A stretch of 64,000 bases of DNA from Leuctra nigra. Its lineage: Eukaryota > Arthropoda > Insecta > Plecoptera > Leuctridae. The notes beneath the pieces were generated by a model, which was not told the origin of the DNA, searched no databases, and saw only the letters and a list, made by a program, of their open reading frames with translations. A program made the translations under genes and the position numbers. The stretch's first letter is position 1, and each line of letters starts with the position of its first letter. This document shows, piece by piece, positions 37,001 to 49,900 of this stretch. The stretch spans positions 50,865,411 through 50,929,410 of the forward strand of contig OW203762.1 in the NCBI GenBank assembly GCA_934045905.1, written 5' to 3'.

Positions 37001-40000
37001 AGCATATTACCCAAAGACGTTTGAAATTGCCAAGAGTGGGGTTGTTGCCTATTAAAATTAGAATGAACATTCACGCAGTGAATGGCGCGAGCGAAGCGCC
37101 GTAACAATGGCGATTGAAACTTCGCACAAAGGGGAATATAATACGGACTAAGATAAAGTCACACGAGGCTAATTGTTTTATGCTCGTTATTAAATGTTTG
37201 ATAATAATACAGTAAAACATGGCTGAAGGGAAGGATCGAGTCAAGAGGTCGCCTAAACACGTGACTTTCTTTGCTTTTCACTGTTATTAATTCATACTGT
37301 ATATTATAAAACCATTTTAATTAACAACTTCTAATTACAAAGTTTATATCAACTCAATAAATATTTAATGCGATTCTCTACTTGTGACCTAAATAAGTTT
37401 CGAGACGTGTTCCATCAATAATTGTCGAGAAGAAACTCTTCAGCTCAGTTTGTTTATAGCAACACAACTCGCCGTTTAAAAAGCTGGACATAGAAATAAT
37501 CTGGACGATTCTTTCATTATTTTCGCGTGGCACTTTTGCCGCCCTATCTCACGCCCTCTTCTCTTTGCGTACTCTTCTCTTATCTCTCCCATGGCGCCGC
37601 GGCGCCTGTTGTTCGCTTGACCGTTCAGATCATCTGTCCAGATTATTCGCATTCGCCCCTACAAGGTTTTCTCTGAATAGAATTTGTACGTGTTCAACTA
37701 ATATACTCATCAAACCTTACAGCTCAATTGCCTCCCACTCCCCTACCGCCAACAAAGATGCTACAGCGCGGAACCCCATCCCTTATAAAGACATAGAATA
37801 CAATACACCCCTATTCAGGAGCAATCATAGAGAATGCCATGAAAAGTCGAGTTATTATTTTGTCGCCCTTTACGATTGAATTGCTTTTGGGCATAAGTCT
37901 ATAATACTAGACCAGCAATCGTCACTTTAGCAATATTACATGGATCAGTTACATGGTCTTAGGGCTGCTGCACATGCAATCTAAAAGTAAACGACTTGTA
38001 AAAGTCATCTATAGGGGTGAGCCCCCAGCCTGCTCTGCTACGCTATAATAATATCACTTTAGTACGTACGTTCTCAGCGATAAATCGTCGAGACCCTTCA
38101 ATTTTCCCTTCTCTGCCTCAGTGCACCTCATCGTTCACATGTTATTGCAATTATTATTTGAGTAATGTCGTTATTTCTTATTAAAGGGTCAAAACACTCT
38201 CGGATATCTAATTTATGTCTTGCCCTTTTTTTATCTCTTCGTAAAAATGTATTACTTTTCTTATAACTTGTTTTAAAGCATCTCTTTACAAGACTCAATT
38301 TTAAATTTTAATAACAAATGTAAAAATCTGGTTGGATTTTATGTATACGATTTCTCCTCTAGGCACGAAATTGTTAACCCTTTTATGTGTTCGCCTTCGC
38401 TTCGCCGTAATTGGTGCAATTCAATAAAAGACTCGGATGAAGGTAATTGCATTCTCCCTCGTAAGGTGATCAAGAAGGCAGGCGCTCGCAGCTTTTCTCT
38501 TGCTTTGACGAGCTCTAATTGCCAGCGAAACATCGCAATGAGTCAGACCTTAGCGAGAAAATGTCACATTTTAATTAACAGACAAGTTTGCTTAGTAAAA
38601 AGACGATTGGGACAAACAAATTTACACTAAGGTATTACAGTGGAACTTCGTATAACTTCTGATTGACATTTAACTCTTCCCTCTTTGAGAATCGGAATGT
38701 GTGCACAATCTGCAAAAGTAAAAGTACACTCTTTTAGTTTATAGTTTTCCGAGCATTTCCGTCGTCTAGCTATTCGCGTTTAGAGTGCTTATCAAATACT
38801 AGTTGGAATTATTTATCTAAGATAACAAGTGTGTTAAGTCTGTAACTCACAATTTCTTTTGATGTTCCTTGTTAAAATGTACACACGACAGAAACGAGAA
38901 ACGACATTCGAATAATGTTTGCACTGCGGAAATTTCCCATGGTTTGTCTCTAACTTAATTTCTTTGGCAGTTGTGAATCCTCCGGGCTGGGTTTCTCGGA
39001 GCTAACGACATTTTAATCTTTATGCGATAATTACGCTGTGAGATAATAACACGGGGTTCAGGTAGGGAAACATGATTGCAACATTACGTTTGGCTTTCTT
39101 GGTTTTCTTCTCTCACATTAAAGTTTCAGGATGTTCCAGTATTCAAAGAGAGCAAAGTTCTAAGCATTTCTGATTATACTCTGGCTATGTCCTCACGTCA
39201 TTCAACTTGCCAAAACTTGTCTATTTTACTAGTTTTATTTCGAACTGTTGATTAAAACCGAACTTCTTGATATCAAAGATATAATCAACCTCCCCCAGAA
39301 GATAACTAATTGAAGTTCGGACTTGATTGTGTGATGTCGAAAGTGATTGTAATCAATACCTGACCAAGTTGCAGCACAAAGTAGGGCAGCTGCCACGGGA
39401 TTTCATCAACTTCTGGAACTCTAGAAAGCGCATTAAATGATACAGCGACCAGCAAGAACATTTTCGCCAGAATAAGACCGTGTATAATTCCATAATGAAT
39501 TCTATCTCACTGAATTTGCTTGATGGGATTTTACGAAACTTAATTATTTCCGTTTACAAGTCGCAACGGGCATAATCTTCGGTTGTAATTATTGCTTTTA
39601 ATTATTATTCTGTCGACCTGGCAAAGCAGTAGCATAAAGTAAGTTGCCTACATCGAGTTGGAAGTTTCAGATGAACATACGTTCTCTTGTGTCGGGAAAA
39701 CAGAAACAAGGCAAGCGCTGCGGTAGGTTGCTCTCATGCAAGTCTGTCAGTGCACTTTAAAACACTGACTTGACGTTGACAGAAAATTACGTTGGAACTG
39801 CAAGCGAGAAGTGGAACGAGCTTGTCTCTGTAGCGCCAATGAACGAGCCGTATTTCATGTCATTGTTAATCTCAACTGAAGAAACAGCTTTGCATGAGCG
39901 GCAGTCATTATAGTTCCGTTATTTCATATAATTTGTGGTTTATGCAAATTACATTCTAATCTTTCTTGTTACCCGAGGTGTTAATTTCACCCCCGACTCT

Positions 40001-41719
40001 TTACTTTTAACGTTCGTTCATTTGTTGGCAAGCGTGTCATCCACGGTTCAATAGTTCCTCACAAAGCCCGACAACTCTTACCAGAAGGTCTGTGCAAATG
40101 GTGAGCCACACAGAAGATTGAATTAAACTTAAATAAAGGGCGCCCGCGCCGAGGAAATGGCAAGACATAACTCCTAAGTAATTCTTGTTGGAATGAGGTG
40201 AATTTGAAACGAACGAAACCCATGAATACCGAGAGAAATAACAAAAGGTATAAAAGGCTTGAATTAAGTGACAACGTCTTGGGTTGAAACCGACGATGCT
40301 ACGGTTTGAAGGAAGCCCTGCAGTCCGCGACGATTGCGCTCCGAGCGGAGAATTACGCCAACATATTTTACCCGAGAAGCAGCAGTTTTACCTTTCCAGC
40401 GTCACGCTAGATCGTTTTGTTACATAACTTTTGGGGATCGTGATCAAACGGTTCGTAGTATTTTAAGTACAGTTCGTGCTAGACGTATTTTAATTCTTTG
40501 AGCGGATGTTAAGAGGAAAAAGAGCGTGGCACAAGTTTTCTATTTCCACACGGATTGCCATTTTATGTACTATCTTTTATACAGCTTCGGAAAATATTGT
40601 ACTTCATTGACACGAAATAATGGGACAATCGGGAAAATGAGCACTTTGGAAACATAATGGACTTCGAAAGGCTTTTTAGAAAATCTGGAATAAGATAAGA
40701 AGGGGAGGCAATATAATTCCATTGAATCAATAGAGATTTGTTAAGCGCCTTTGACAGAACCACTTTGAGTGTGACATCGAATGCCGTGATTTCTTCACGT
40801 CACAACAATGCGAGTCAATTAAACTGATTAATACTGAAACATCTGAACATCGTTAGTGGCATATTGTTCCACATCCCGTCGGTTAATGAATAGAACACGA
40901 ACATGTTCTGCTCTTGTCACAGCCGGGAAGAGCGCTCGAGACGCATGAATAATTCCAAAAATGCCTTCTTTTATATCTTAATTCGATAACTCACTTCTTT
41001 GATATAAACAACAATGCCATTCTTCCTGCTCTTTAAATTTCACTCGTCCACATACATTTCAAAATATCTTTCTCTCTCGGCCTCTCGCTCTCTCACTCGC
41101 TCCCTCTCTCTCAAGTTGCTTCTCCTTCAATCTAGCAATTCCTCTTCTTCCCCCCATTCATCCCCACAATAGTCCAATAATTGGTTCTGGCCAGCGGACC
41201 AGGCCTCGTACCTACTCGAGCAGATTCGGGACCTGGTCCATGCGAGCCAATCAGCTGCATGATTTCGTAGATAAAAAAACCTTTATATCTCTGGGGAGAA
41301 TTATATCGAAGTTATTCCGTCCTCGAGATTTTTTCTATAGTCCCTCCAACACCATTCATTTGTAGATACCGGAGCCATTTTAAATCTAATAAAATTCCGC
41401 TGCAACCCCGGATTGGAGTAACACCTCGGATTCGATTTATATTTCACAAACAAACAACGTGTTAGAAAAAGTAACCAAGAGCAATATAAAAAAAAGGCGT
41501 CATTTTCAACTTCCTACTGAGAGCACGTTGTTGACATCGCGTCTGTTTATCTGCTAGTCGGGACACGAAATCTCTAGAACTAACTTCCGAGTTGCGATAG
41601 GAATCGGAAAAACGCAACCAACTCTGGTGTCTGTCACAAACCATAAAGCAAACTACAACTACGCCGCGTTGCGGTCGAGTGAGGAAACTTGATCGTAGTG
41701 CGCGCAATTGCCGCTCGCC
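34010..41719. other. No gene seen
   Basis: Non-coding as far as I can tell. CpG-rich islets at 35.80-35.85 and 36.14-36.24 kb, and a perfect palindrome GAACATGTTC (p53-family decamer fit) at 40899-40908. Confidence 0.45.
41062..41116 (+). repeat. CT-rich simple repeat
   Basis: Imperfect (CT)n tract with interruptions. A similar but shorter tract is at about 21351-21370. On the other strand these are GAGA-type sites. Confidence 0.8.
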
Positions 41720-44436
41720 AGTGGCGCCTGACACTTTTCTTTCTGCTGCATAACTTGCCGTCACCCAGGCTAAGAGAATGTCTACTCAACTATTGGAAGC
41801 AGGAAAGTTAGTTACCGATGTTGACCCTCTCGGGATCTGACTTTCCTCGAGCGATCAATCGTCAAAGCTGGACATTTCGCCATAGCCTCGATCTATAGAG
41901 GGCGCCACTGGCATCAACTTTGCTAATGTCGGTTCCATCCACTTCCCGAGGTATCCTGCAGGACTTTCCTGCTATAAGTCAGCCTATACTGTTGTTGTAG
42001 TACATGGAACCACAACAAAAGCCAATTGTTCGCATTTCCGCTGTGGTAAATCATAACTTCTTGACTGGCCCAATGTATTGTGTTGTATACAAGTCTAGTC
42101 TACATATTATTAGTTTTGGCCACGCACCACAGCGGCGGGCCGACGCACTTTAGGACGACATTGAATCAAATCATAAACATGATTAGAATATGAACTTTCA
42201 ATGTATAAAATCACTGATATTTTATTGCCTGAGTAGATATTCGTTTTGACAATTTTTTATATCGCTACCTATTGAAGTTTCTATATAAAATGCTGCTTCA
42301 TAAAATCGATACAAAACGCAAGATTTCTTTAAACAATCTTCATGTTGAACTCCTGAGAGCTTTCTTTTGTTCTCTGTTAGTTAAACAGCTCTGGGCTAAA
42401 TCTAAAGGTCCCTTATTTGATGGTCTGGATTCAATTTTATCGGCGGACAGAGTCTCGTTCGAAAACCCTTTACAATATTTCGAGGAATTTACAATCCAAT
42501 CTGGAACCGGATATGAGGTTCTGGGCAAAGCGCCGCGATCCAACGTTGGGCGCCACCTGGCGAGTAAACCCCGAGCTTTCGCCCTCTATCTGTATATACT
42601 GAAGGGCTGAGGGTAATGGGCTCAACTCTGTTCACGGATGTAGGACTCTCTTTTGACATCATATTTTGACAGAATATGAAAAAATTGAAAAATAAAATAT
42701 CCAGCTTTAAGCTGTTCTGAGTACGCGGATGCAGCTTTTAGGCTATGGATGGAGATTATATTGAGCAAAAACAAACAGAGCTAGTCTAATATATTCGTGA
42801 AAAAGTCAGTGATACATTTTCCAACCAAAATGTATTCATTCATTGTGAGGGATTCTGTGAAACAATATTAGCTATTTCTTGGTACACGCGTCAAGATCAA
42901 TTTGCATAAGTAAGAGTCGCTTTACCTCTGCAGTCCCTGAACAAGCGATAAGATCGTTGCAGCGCTTTCTGAAGACCAATAAAGTGGTTTCTTGTTAATG
43001 AAAATTTAAAAATTAATTGGGACACGCACTTGAGGGAAATTAAAAGAAAATAAGGTTTTTACAACTAGACGAGCGGGTTACTCACGAGCTGCGTGAGTAA
43101 CCGAGTCAGAAATCTGCTCGGTTCCAAGCAAATACGAAAACACGCCGATGGCCGGCGCTGGTCTCGGCTCGTTTGTTTTTTGTGTTTTTGCGGAGAAACT
43201 CTATCGGAGATTGAATTTGTAAATATTTTTATGAATTCAGTTTCAGTGTGCACGAAACCATCAGGGAAATTTCTCTTGAGGCATTCGGCATTCACCGGGA
43301 ATAATTTAAAGATTGTACACACTAAAACTCCCACTTGTAGGAACATTTCGGTATGAAAACATGAAATATTAATCTGATAGACGTGAATCTATCTTCCTTA
43401 TATTAAGTTAAGAGGAAGGATCTCCCCAAAACGCCTTTTTAAGCATCGTGGCCGTCTCGTTGAAATGGACGACAAAGTTAAAGCGACAATATTGTAGTAA
43501 ATGAACGCAACGAACATCTCACTCAATCATAGCAGACGATGCATCTTTGTACATCGTTACCTCCATTTTCCGACTCCTCCACGCCATGATCAGGCACCTC
43601 CACCTCCCTGACTCGGCTCCTCCTCCTCCCTGACTCGGCTCCTCCTCCTCCCTGACTCGGCTCCTCCACGCCATGATCAGGCACCTCCACATCCCTGACT
43701 CGGCTCCTCCACCTCCTGGACTCGGCTCCTCCACCTCCCGGACTCGGCTCCTCCTCCTCCCTGACTCGGCTCCTCCACCTCCCGGACTCGGCTCCTCCAC
43801 CTCCCGGACTCGGCTCCTCCACGCCATGATCAGGCACCTCCACATCCCTGACTCGGCTCCTCCACCTCCCTGACTCGGCTCCTCCACCGCGTCTCGCAGG
43901 CTGAAGAACTCCAGGCAATATTCAAATCATTTCCCGACCTCCTAAACTCTTCAAACCGCATTCGATCGATGGGTCATTTTTATACAATAATAATTACAGT
44001 TGACAACTCGCTGTTCGCTTGAAGATGGAAGATTGGAATTGTCAAGAAGAACGTGATTTATTACCTCTGTCCCTGCTTTAGGCCTACATCCATAATAAAT
44101 GTCATCTCCTGTGCCTTTTTTGCAACGAACGTCTCCATTCCATGCCATTAGAGTTATGATTAATGCAATACTCGATTCAAAATATCTTCGCGGAAGAAGA
44201 GAAATTAATTCTGTTCGTTACCCCAGCGACAATGTTTTGAATGAAACTCCCGACAAACATCACGTCTCTCGCCTGGGTGATAATTCTGTTCGGTGGTCAT
44301 TAGACAAGACAATAAGTAGCTGCATCTCGCGTCGCCGCTGCACAAGAGCTGTTACCTCTCACGGGAATTATTTAAAAGCGTTGGGGGAAGAAGATCGGGA
44401 TCGGGAGATCAGTTCCTCGGGTCTTGCGCGCCATCT
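41720..44436. promoter_or_regulatory. Four CTCF-like sites within 2.7 kb
   Basis: AGTGGCGCC at 41720-41728 (+) and 41901-41909 (-), AGGTGGCGCC at 42549-42558 (-), and AGATGGCGC at 44428-44436 (-). These match the Drosophila CTCF core AGRTGGCGC or a one-base variant. Another AGGTGGCGCC is at 2551-2560. Motif evidence only. Confidence 0.3.
43571..43888. repeat. GC-rich minisatellite, 19-22-bp units
   Basis: Units such as tgactcggctcctcctccc (19 bp) and a 22-bp form with cctccacctccc, interspersed three times with acgccatgatcaggcacctc. The unit lacks stop codons in several frames, so both strands stay open (Pro/Ser-rich on +, Gly/Glu/Arg-rich on -). The non-triplet unit length and changing frame argue against a real protein. 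Confidence 0.9.
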
Positions 44437-46889
44437 GTCGAACCGCTGCGGTGATAATGAGAATATTCTTGCAGTGAAAGAGATCGAGCCAGCTCACTAA
44501 TGGCAGTACTTCACCCTGCGAAGATCAATCACTTAGTAGGGATTAGCAGTGTAATGATCGGCACTGCCAATTAGCGAGGGAGGAGAGGGGGGGATGACGT
44601 CAAGTAGAAAACAAACTGTAATTGGACAATCAATATTTGGCTGTGAGTGTCCGGACGTTCGATTGAAACGTAATTACTGGTCCCACGCGTGTCAGTTTGC
44701 TAATTATTGTCCCTCGTGGGATGTCACCTGTCGGCCAACTGACGCGTTGGACTCAGTCGAAAATATCGCCAGAGATATCAATGGTTTTATTGATAATAAG
44801 GCTTGATGTCGGTGTTAGTGGAGGCTAATACTCTAACACCTGTGACGGGGGTCATCATAATGGCAGTTCAGTTCAGGGTCATCCTCCGCCAACACTATTC
44901 GCAACACACCGTGTTTGATTGTCTATTAATACCGTAGCATGGATATTGCATTAAGTTCTGTATGTAGTGTCAAAACATTTAAACACATACACGTACATAG
45001 GAGATGATTTGTAGAAGTTTATAGCTTCAGTATTTGTATTTTAAACAAATTGTTTGTATTCATTATTTGTGCATTATGTGCATTACAGTATTTGTATTAT
45101 TTGTAGGTACAGTGAACGTTATCTCTCTTTCACTAAGCTCTATAAGCTCTTCATTTTCCCCACAAGTACTTCGCATTTTATTTCGAATACGTTGATTAAA
45201 AAGAATAATAATAATCCTGAAAATATTGCAATAATTCGATTGTTTAAAAATAAACAATTTCAGTAATCTGTGTTAGATTATTAAAACTTTCTTTAAGCTT
45301 ATAGAAAGGTCAAAATTAATATTTAATGTTTTTTATTGCTTGCATAATAAAAAGCTTTCCCGAAATATAGTCCCCTCTAATCTAAATATCCTGTTTAAAC
45401 CTTCTTAACTTCTACAATTCTACTTTTTAAGCCACTTTACGAACAAAACTAATTGAAATATTGAAGGACTGTTGTTAAATAACTTAACTTTTGAAATGCT
45501 TATTTTCAGCTGACTTTAGTATCGTAGCTGGAACGAGTATGATTAAATCATATTCTCTCAATGAATGGAAATATATGCAAGGAAGATCGTGAACATAATC
45601 TTATTATCTTTGACAGGTGACGTTTGCACAGAGTGTAATTTCAGCCCGCATTTATGTCCGTTTGACAGAAATATGGCCTATATTCGTAGATTATACACCC
45701 ATAATTAATAATGCCAAGCAAATAATGTCAATGGATAGCTTGTTAGTAACATCCATGTGCCAAATTTCGTCTCTCTCAAACAACATATATTTACTACTGT
45801 TTAGCTTAACATTATACAGTATTGAATTACTCAATTAGCCCATCATCTGTATACTGTACCATTTATTCAATAGTGAAATGAAAGATTAAACGTACTGTTC
45901 AGAGTGGATGTGTTTAGATAGTGTCTGACTGTTTACATATAATTATGTTCAGCTCACAATGGTAGCGGAACAACGTAATTAGGTGATATCATGGGAACTA
46001 CATTGCGGCGCGTACGAAATGTGCGGAGTAATACATCTTAGCGATCCCCCAAGCGGACGGTCTGTAATAACAAGTATGCGACCAGACCAACGACGCTGCA
46101 CCGGAGGCGACTTTTTAATCCAGTTAGGGTCGCGTCGTGTCCACCAGACGAGTTTTAAAAAAGGTGCACGTCCTCCTACTAATGTACTAGAGCATTAAAG
46201 TTTAGTTACATCACTTCCGATTAAATTACTTCCGGTCCCATTCAGTCGACCTAGGAAGACTTGCATGGTGCCAGAGATTGCCGAAAAAGTTAACGATTTC
46301 AGCTAGAAAAGTTGTAACATTTTCTTCTACTGGAAAATTTAGAGAAAACGTGTCCTCGCTTTTATGGCGTATTTTTATTGCGAGACCATTAGGAGGAATA
46401 GCTGCATGGATTTTCAAAACTATTCTCTGTCCGGGCGTTAGATCTAGCTGATCTCCCGCCCTTGTGTCGACTCCACTTTCAAATGTTCTCTTGTGCGTTT
46501 CCATCGGGCCGTTTGACGACAGACAGACGTTCTGTGTGAACTTCCTTATCGCTAACTCCGTGTGACGCGCCCATCGCATAGATGATTGAGCTCGAAGTGA
46601 AGATCCACTCACTGCATGCGAATGCGTCGCGAAGGGAAATAAGTATTCACTTTTTGCCACTGCAAGCTGTTCCCCGTGCAGGCCGCTCGGAGCAGCACCG
46701 TCTGCTTGAGTGACGGGTGGAAATTTGTCTTCGCCAACTTGTGGTTTGTGTCCTTTGAATGACGGAGCACGTCCTCGACTACGTGTCGGCTTCGCTGCGA
46801 ACTGCGCGGATAAAACGGAGAGTAAAACACGTCTCGGCCGCTTTTACACAACGTTTCCCGCCATTAGCGTCGCATCCGCGCACATGCGC

Positions 46890-46941
46890 TGTTGCCATGT
46901 CGCAGCAAGGTCAGCGGTGCATCGGAGTTTACATGGCAACA
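46890..46941. repeat. Inverted 11-mer with RFX half-site sequence
   Basis: TGTTGCCATGT (46890-46900) is exactly inverted as ACATGGCAACA (46931-46941) with a 30-nt spacer. Each arm contains an X-box half-site (GTTGCCAT). It sits in a CpG-rich block (about 46.68-46.98 kb). Confidence 0.45.
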
Positions 46942-49900
46942 ATGTCGCCTGCAGCGCGACGGCCCGACATCGTGATTGCTTCTTTTATAGCGTCACTGGT
47001 CTCAGGTGGAACATCGAACATTCCACAGGAAATTGCATTTCATACCTTTTCATTGACATGTTCTGTGATTATATCCACATTTTCATCAAACTATTTTCAT
47101 GAAAACACTCCAATTAACCCCTGTCGTGTCGGCCAAAGGGTAATATAGTTTTATTACTTTTCCGTTGGTGTTTGTTAGCTGACACTTGTTTTGCGAACGC
47201 GCATGAGCTTCATTATCTGCTCATTCCTTCGCCATATTACCTTCGTGAATGAATCTACACATTGATTAAAACGCTCTCTTCTAGTTAGATTGTAATCACC
47301 ACTCCACCCCCCCCCCCCTTCACCACCCCGCCACAAGTGTATTAAAAAGGATGAACGCTTCCTCGAGCCTCTCGACATATTTCTGCGTAAAGTCGCCTTG
47401 ACGTGAGCGGTTAGCTCGGTACTCGAATGACGGAGTATCGCGATGTTACTTCCTCTCTCTCTTGCACCGACAGCGATTTATATTGCTCTTTCCTTCGATC
47501 TAATCAAAGTTTGTGACGTCGGCGATCACAGGAGCAGAGATATAGGTTGCTCTGATGCTGACACACACAGGAAATTGCTTCCACGCGGCATAAGCGTGTC
47601 ACAGGATATCACATCAGAACGAATTGTGAATAATAACGCATTATCAAAACACGATTTCTTTGACATTTGAATTTTTCAGTAGCCCCCTTTGTTTCACCGA
47701 AAACTGTCTACGTGCTACTTCTCAAACGTGTTTAACGTAAAAAATAAGAAATTAGAACGACACCTCGTTACATGAATTTCCTTTCGAGGATTGTTTCGCT
47801 GATAGAAGCAAGGAAATATCATGTAGTAGGATGTGAGGCAACGACACGAACGTAACAATACGTAATCCTAGCTTTTATAAAAAAAATGAGTATAATCCAA
47901 GTATTCAACTGGATTTCATTTAGTTCTTTGTTCCACGAGCTGCGCTTTTTTACAAAGGACAATATTCCAAATTAGAAAATGATGTGTTGAGTTTTTTCCC
48001 ACTGCGAACTAAACTGTTCAGAATTTGATTTTCCAACGTCACAGAAATGCATCTCTAATTTCCCGTTTCAGCCTCCGTCGGGTGGGAGTTGAAATGAGGG
48101 ATCCAAGTTCAGGCGGCAATTGACAGCAATGGCTTGTCTAATATTGATTTTCCCTGATGCACGAGCAGGGATGGTTTCGTTCATTAGCCACAAGGAAGAA
48201 CTCAATGTGTCTGTCGGCAGTCTAACAGCCACCAAGTCAGCATGTACTGAAACTTTCCAGTCGCTACATTGTTTTAGATAGAACCCGACTTCTTGTTCAG
48301 ATTCGTTATTTTATATCCAAACATTTTCTTCGTTGTAATCGAATACATGTTGTTCTAAAAAGTAATTACTAATTATAATGCAGTGCATCTTCAAATGTAA
48401 AAGTAGATCAAAGCTTGCAGGAAACAGCGACATTATTTATTTATAACATGACATAAGATTGGATTTTATTGAAAAGTACAGACACATAGATGAATATTAT
48501 AATTACTTTCAGATCGTCTGTTCCGGTACTTCTCAATTCACTCAACATTCGCTATCAATAAACTCTATGATAAATCTAAGCTAATTTCTAATAAATATCT
48601 CTAAACCATCACAGCGATGTAGGGTGCATTCGGTATTTCAACATTTGGCGTAAATTCGTGAGGTATGTTAATTTTATGACGTACACTTGAGACTTTCACG
48701 TATAAATATTTCAAATAAACTTGCCGCGAAAGTCGGAGACCAATGCGTGAATCTAAACGCCCAATTATTGGACTCTGATTATCTCGGGAAATACAGAATT
48801 ATTCCATCTGATAACATGTCAGGTAAAACATTTTCTCCAGCTTTATGAAATAGAGCAAATAATGTGAATTGTGTATATAACGGTAATGTAATATTTTTGC
48901 AGATTAAAGATAAATGTAATGGAGATGTACAAATCTCACTCAGGACTAGATTGTTGCAGCTTTGTGTATAAACTATTGTGCCTCGCAATTGTGATGAGTA
49001 ATTCCAGGTTATGATGCAGCCAACACGTAATATAGAAGAATAACATCGAATCTGAGTAACAATTCCAGTAGTCGAGTGATCCAAACTTAATAACACTCTC
49101 CTTACTTCAATGGCCAATTGGAGCGAGCGATATCGCGTAGATATGGACTTTCAGAAGTATCTTTCTATGTCCTCTGTGTGTATGTGGACCGCCAAGATGC
49201 AAAAACGACGCAAAATCGAAAGAAAACATCATTAAACTTTACTACTCCATCCGAAACTGAACTTTTTACATAAAGAAATAGGCGCTGGATGGGTTACAAA
49301 CCCTTATACAAACAAAAGCATGGTCGGAAGTTTACATTGCTTAATCTTTCAGCTACGACTTTCCGCTCTGGGGAAATGAGGATCTAGGTTGAAAACGTAA
49401 TTATAAGTACTGCTCTCATCAGGTTTTTATTATTTCCTTCCAAGGACCATTTCTAGTCCGAGTTAGCTAAGTTCCGAGAGTTGAGTTCGCACGCACACAC
49501 GCCGCCTCCGCGAGATTCAAGTATTGAATCAAACAAGTAAGAGACAGTCTCGATCGCGAACGCCCACGTGACACGAGGAAAATAAACAAACTGACTGGCT
49601 GAAAACTTTCCCATCTCCTGACGAAACACTTTTCAACTTACAATTTTATGCGCTGAACAGCTTTGTCCTTCTCTGGTAGTACCTATTTTTCTCAGAAGTT
49701 TTTCAAGTTTTGTGGCCATTGCCGCGTAAAGCAAGCTTATATATATTATTTCCCTTGAAGAAAAGTTTCTTCATGTCCTTGTTTTCCCCATTGGGACAAA
49801 GTAAGTTTTCTCGGTTGCTGCGAGAACAAGCCTTATGTCCCGCACCTTCATGATTCGTGAATGTTTTGACTACTCTCAACTCATGGCGATGGATCAAACC

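Noticed and set aside
44073..44160. Possible - strand exon (NGDVRCKKGTGDDIYYG) ending at GTAATA
   Set aside because: No convincing acceptor and no known family; short.
44099..44500. 133-codon open frame on +
   Set aside because: No recognisable domain and no gene context.
46226..46660. 144-codon open frame on -
   Set aside because: No domain, no splice context and no codon pattern distinguishing it from chance.
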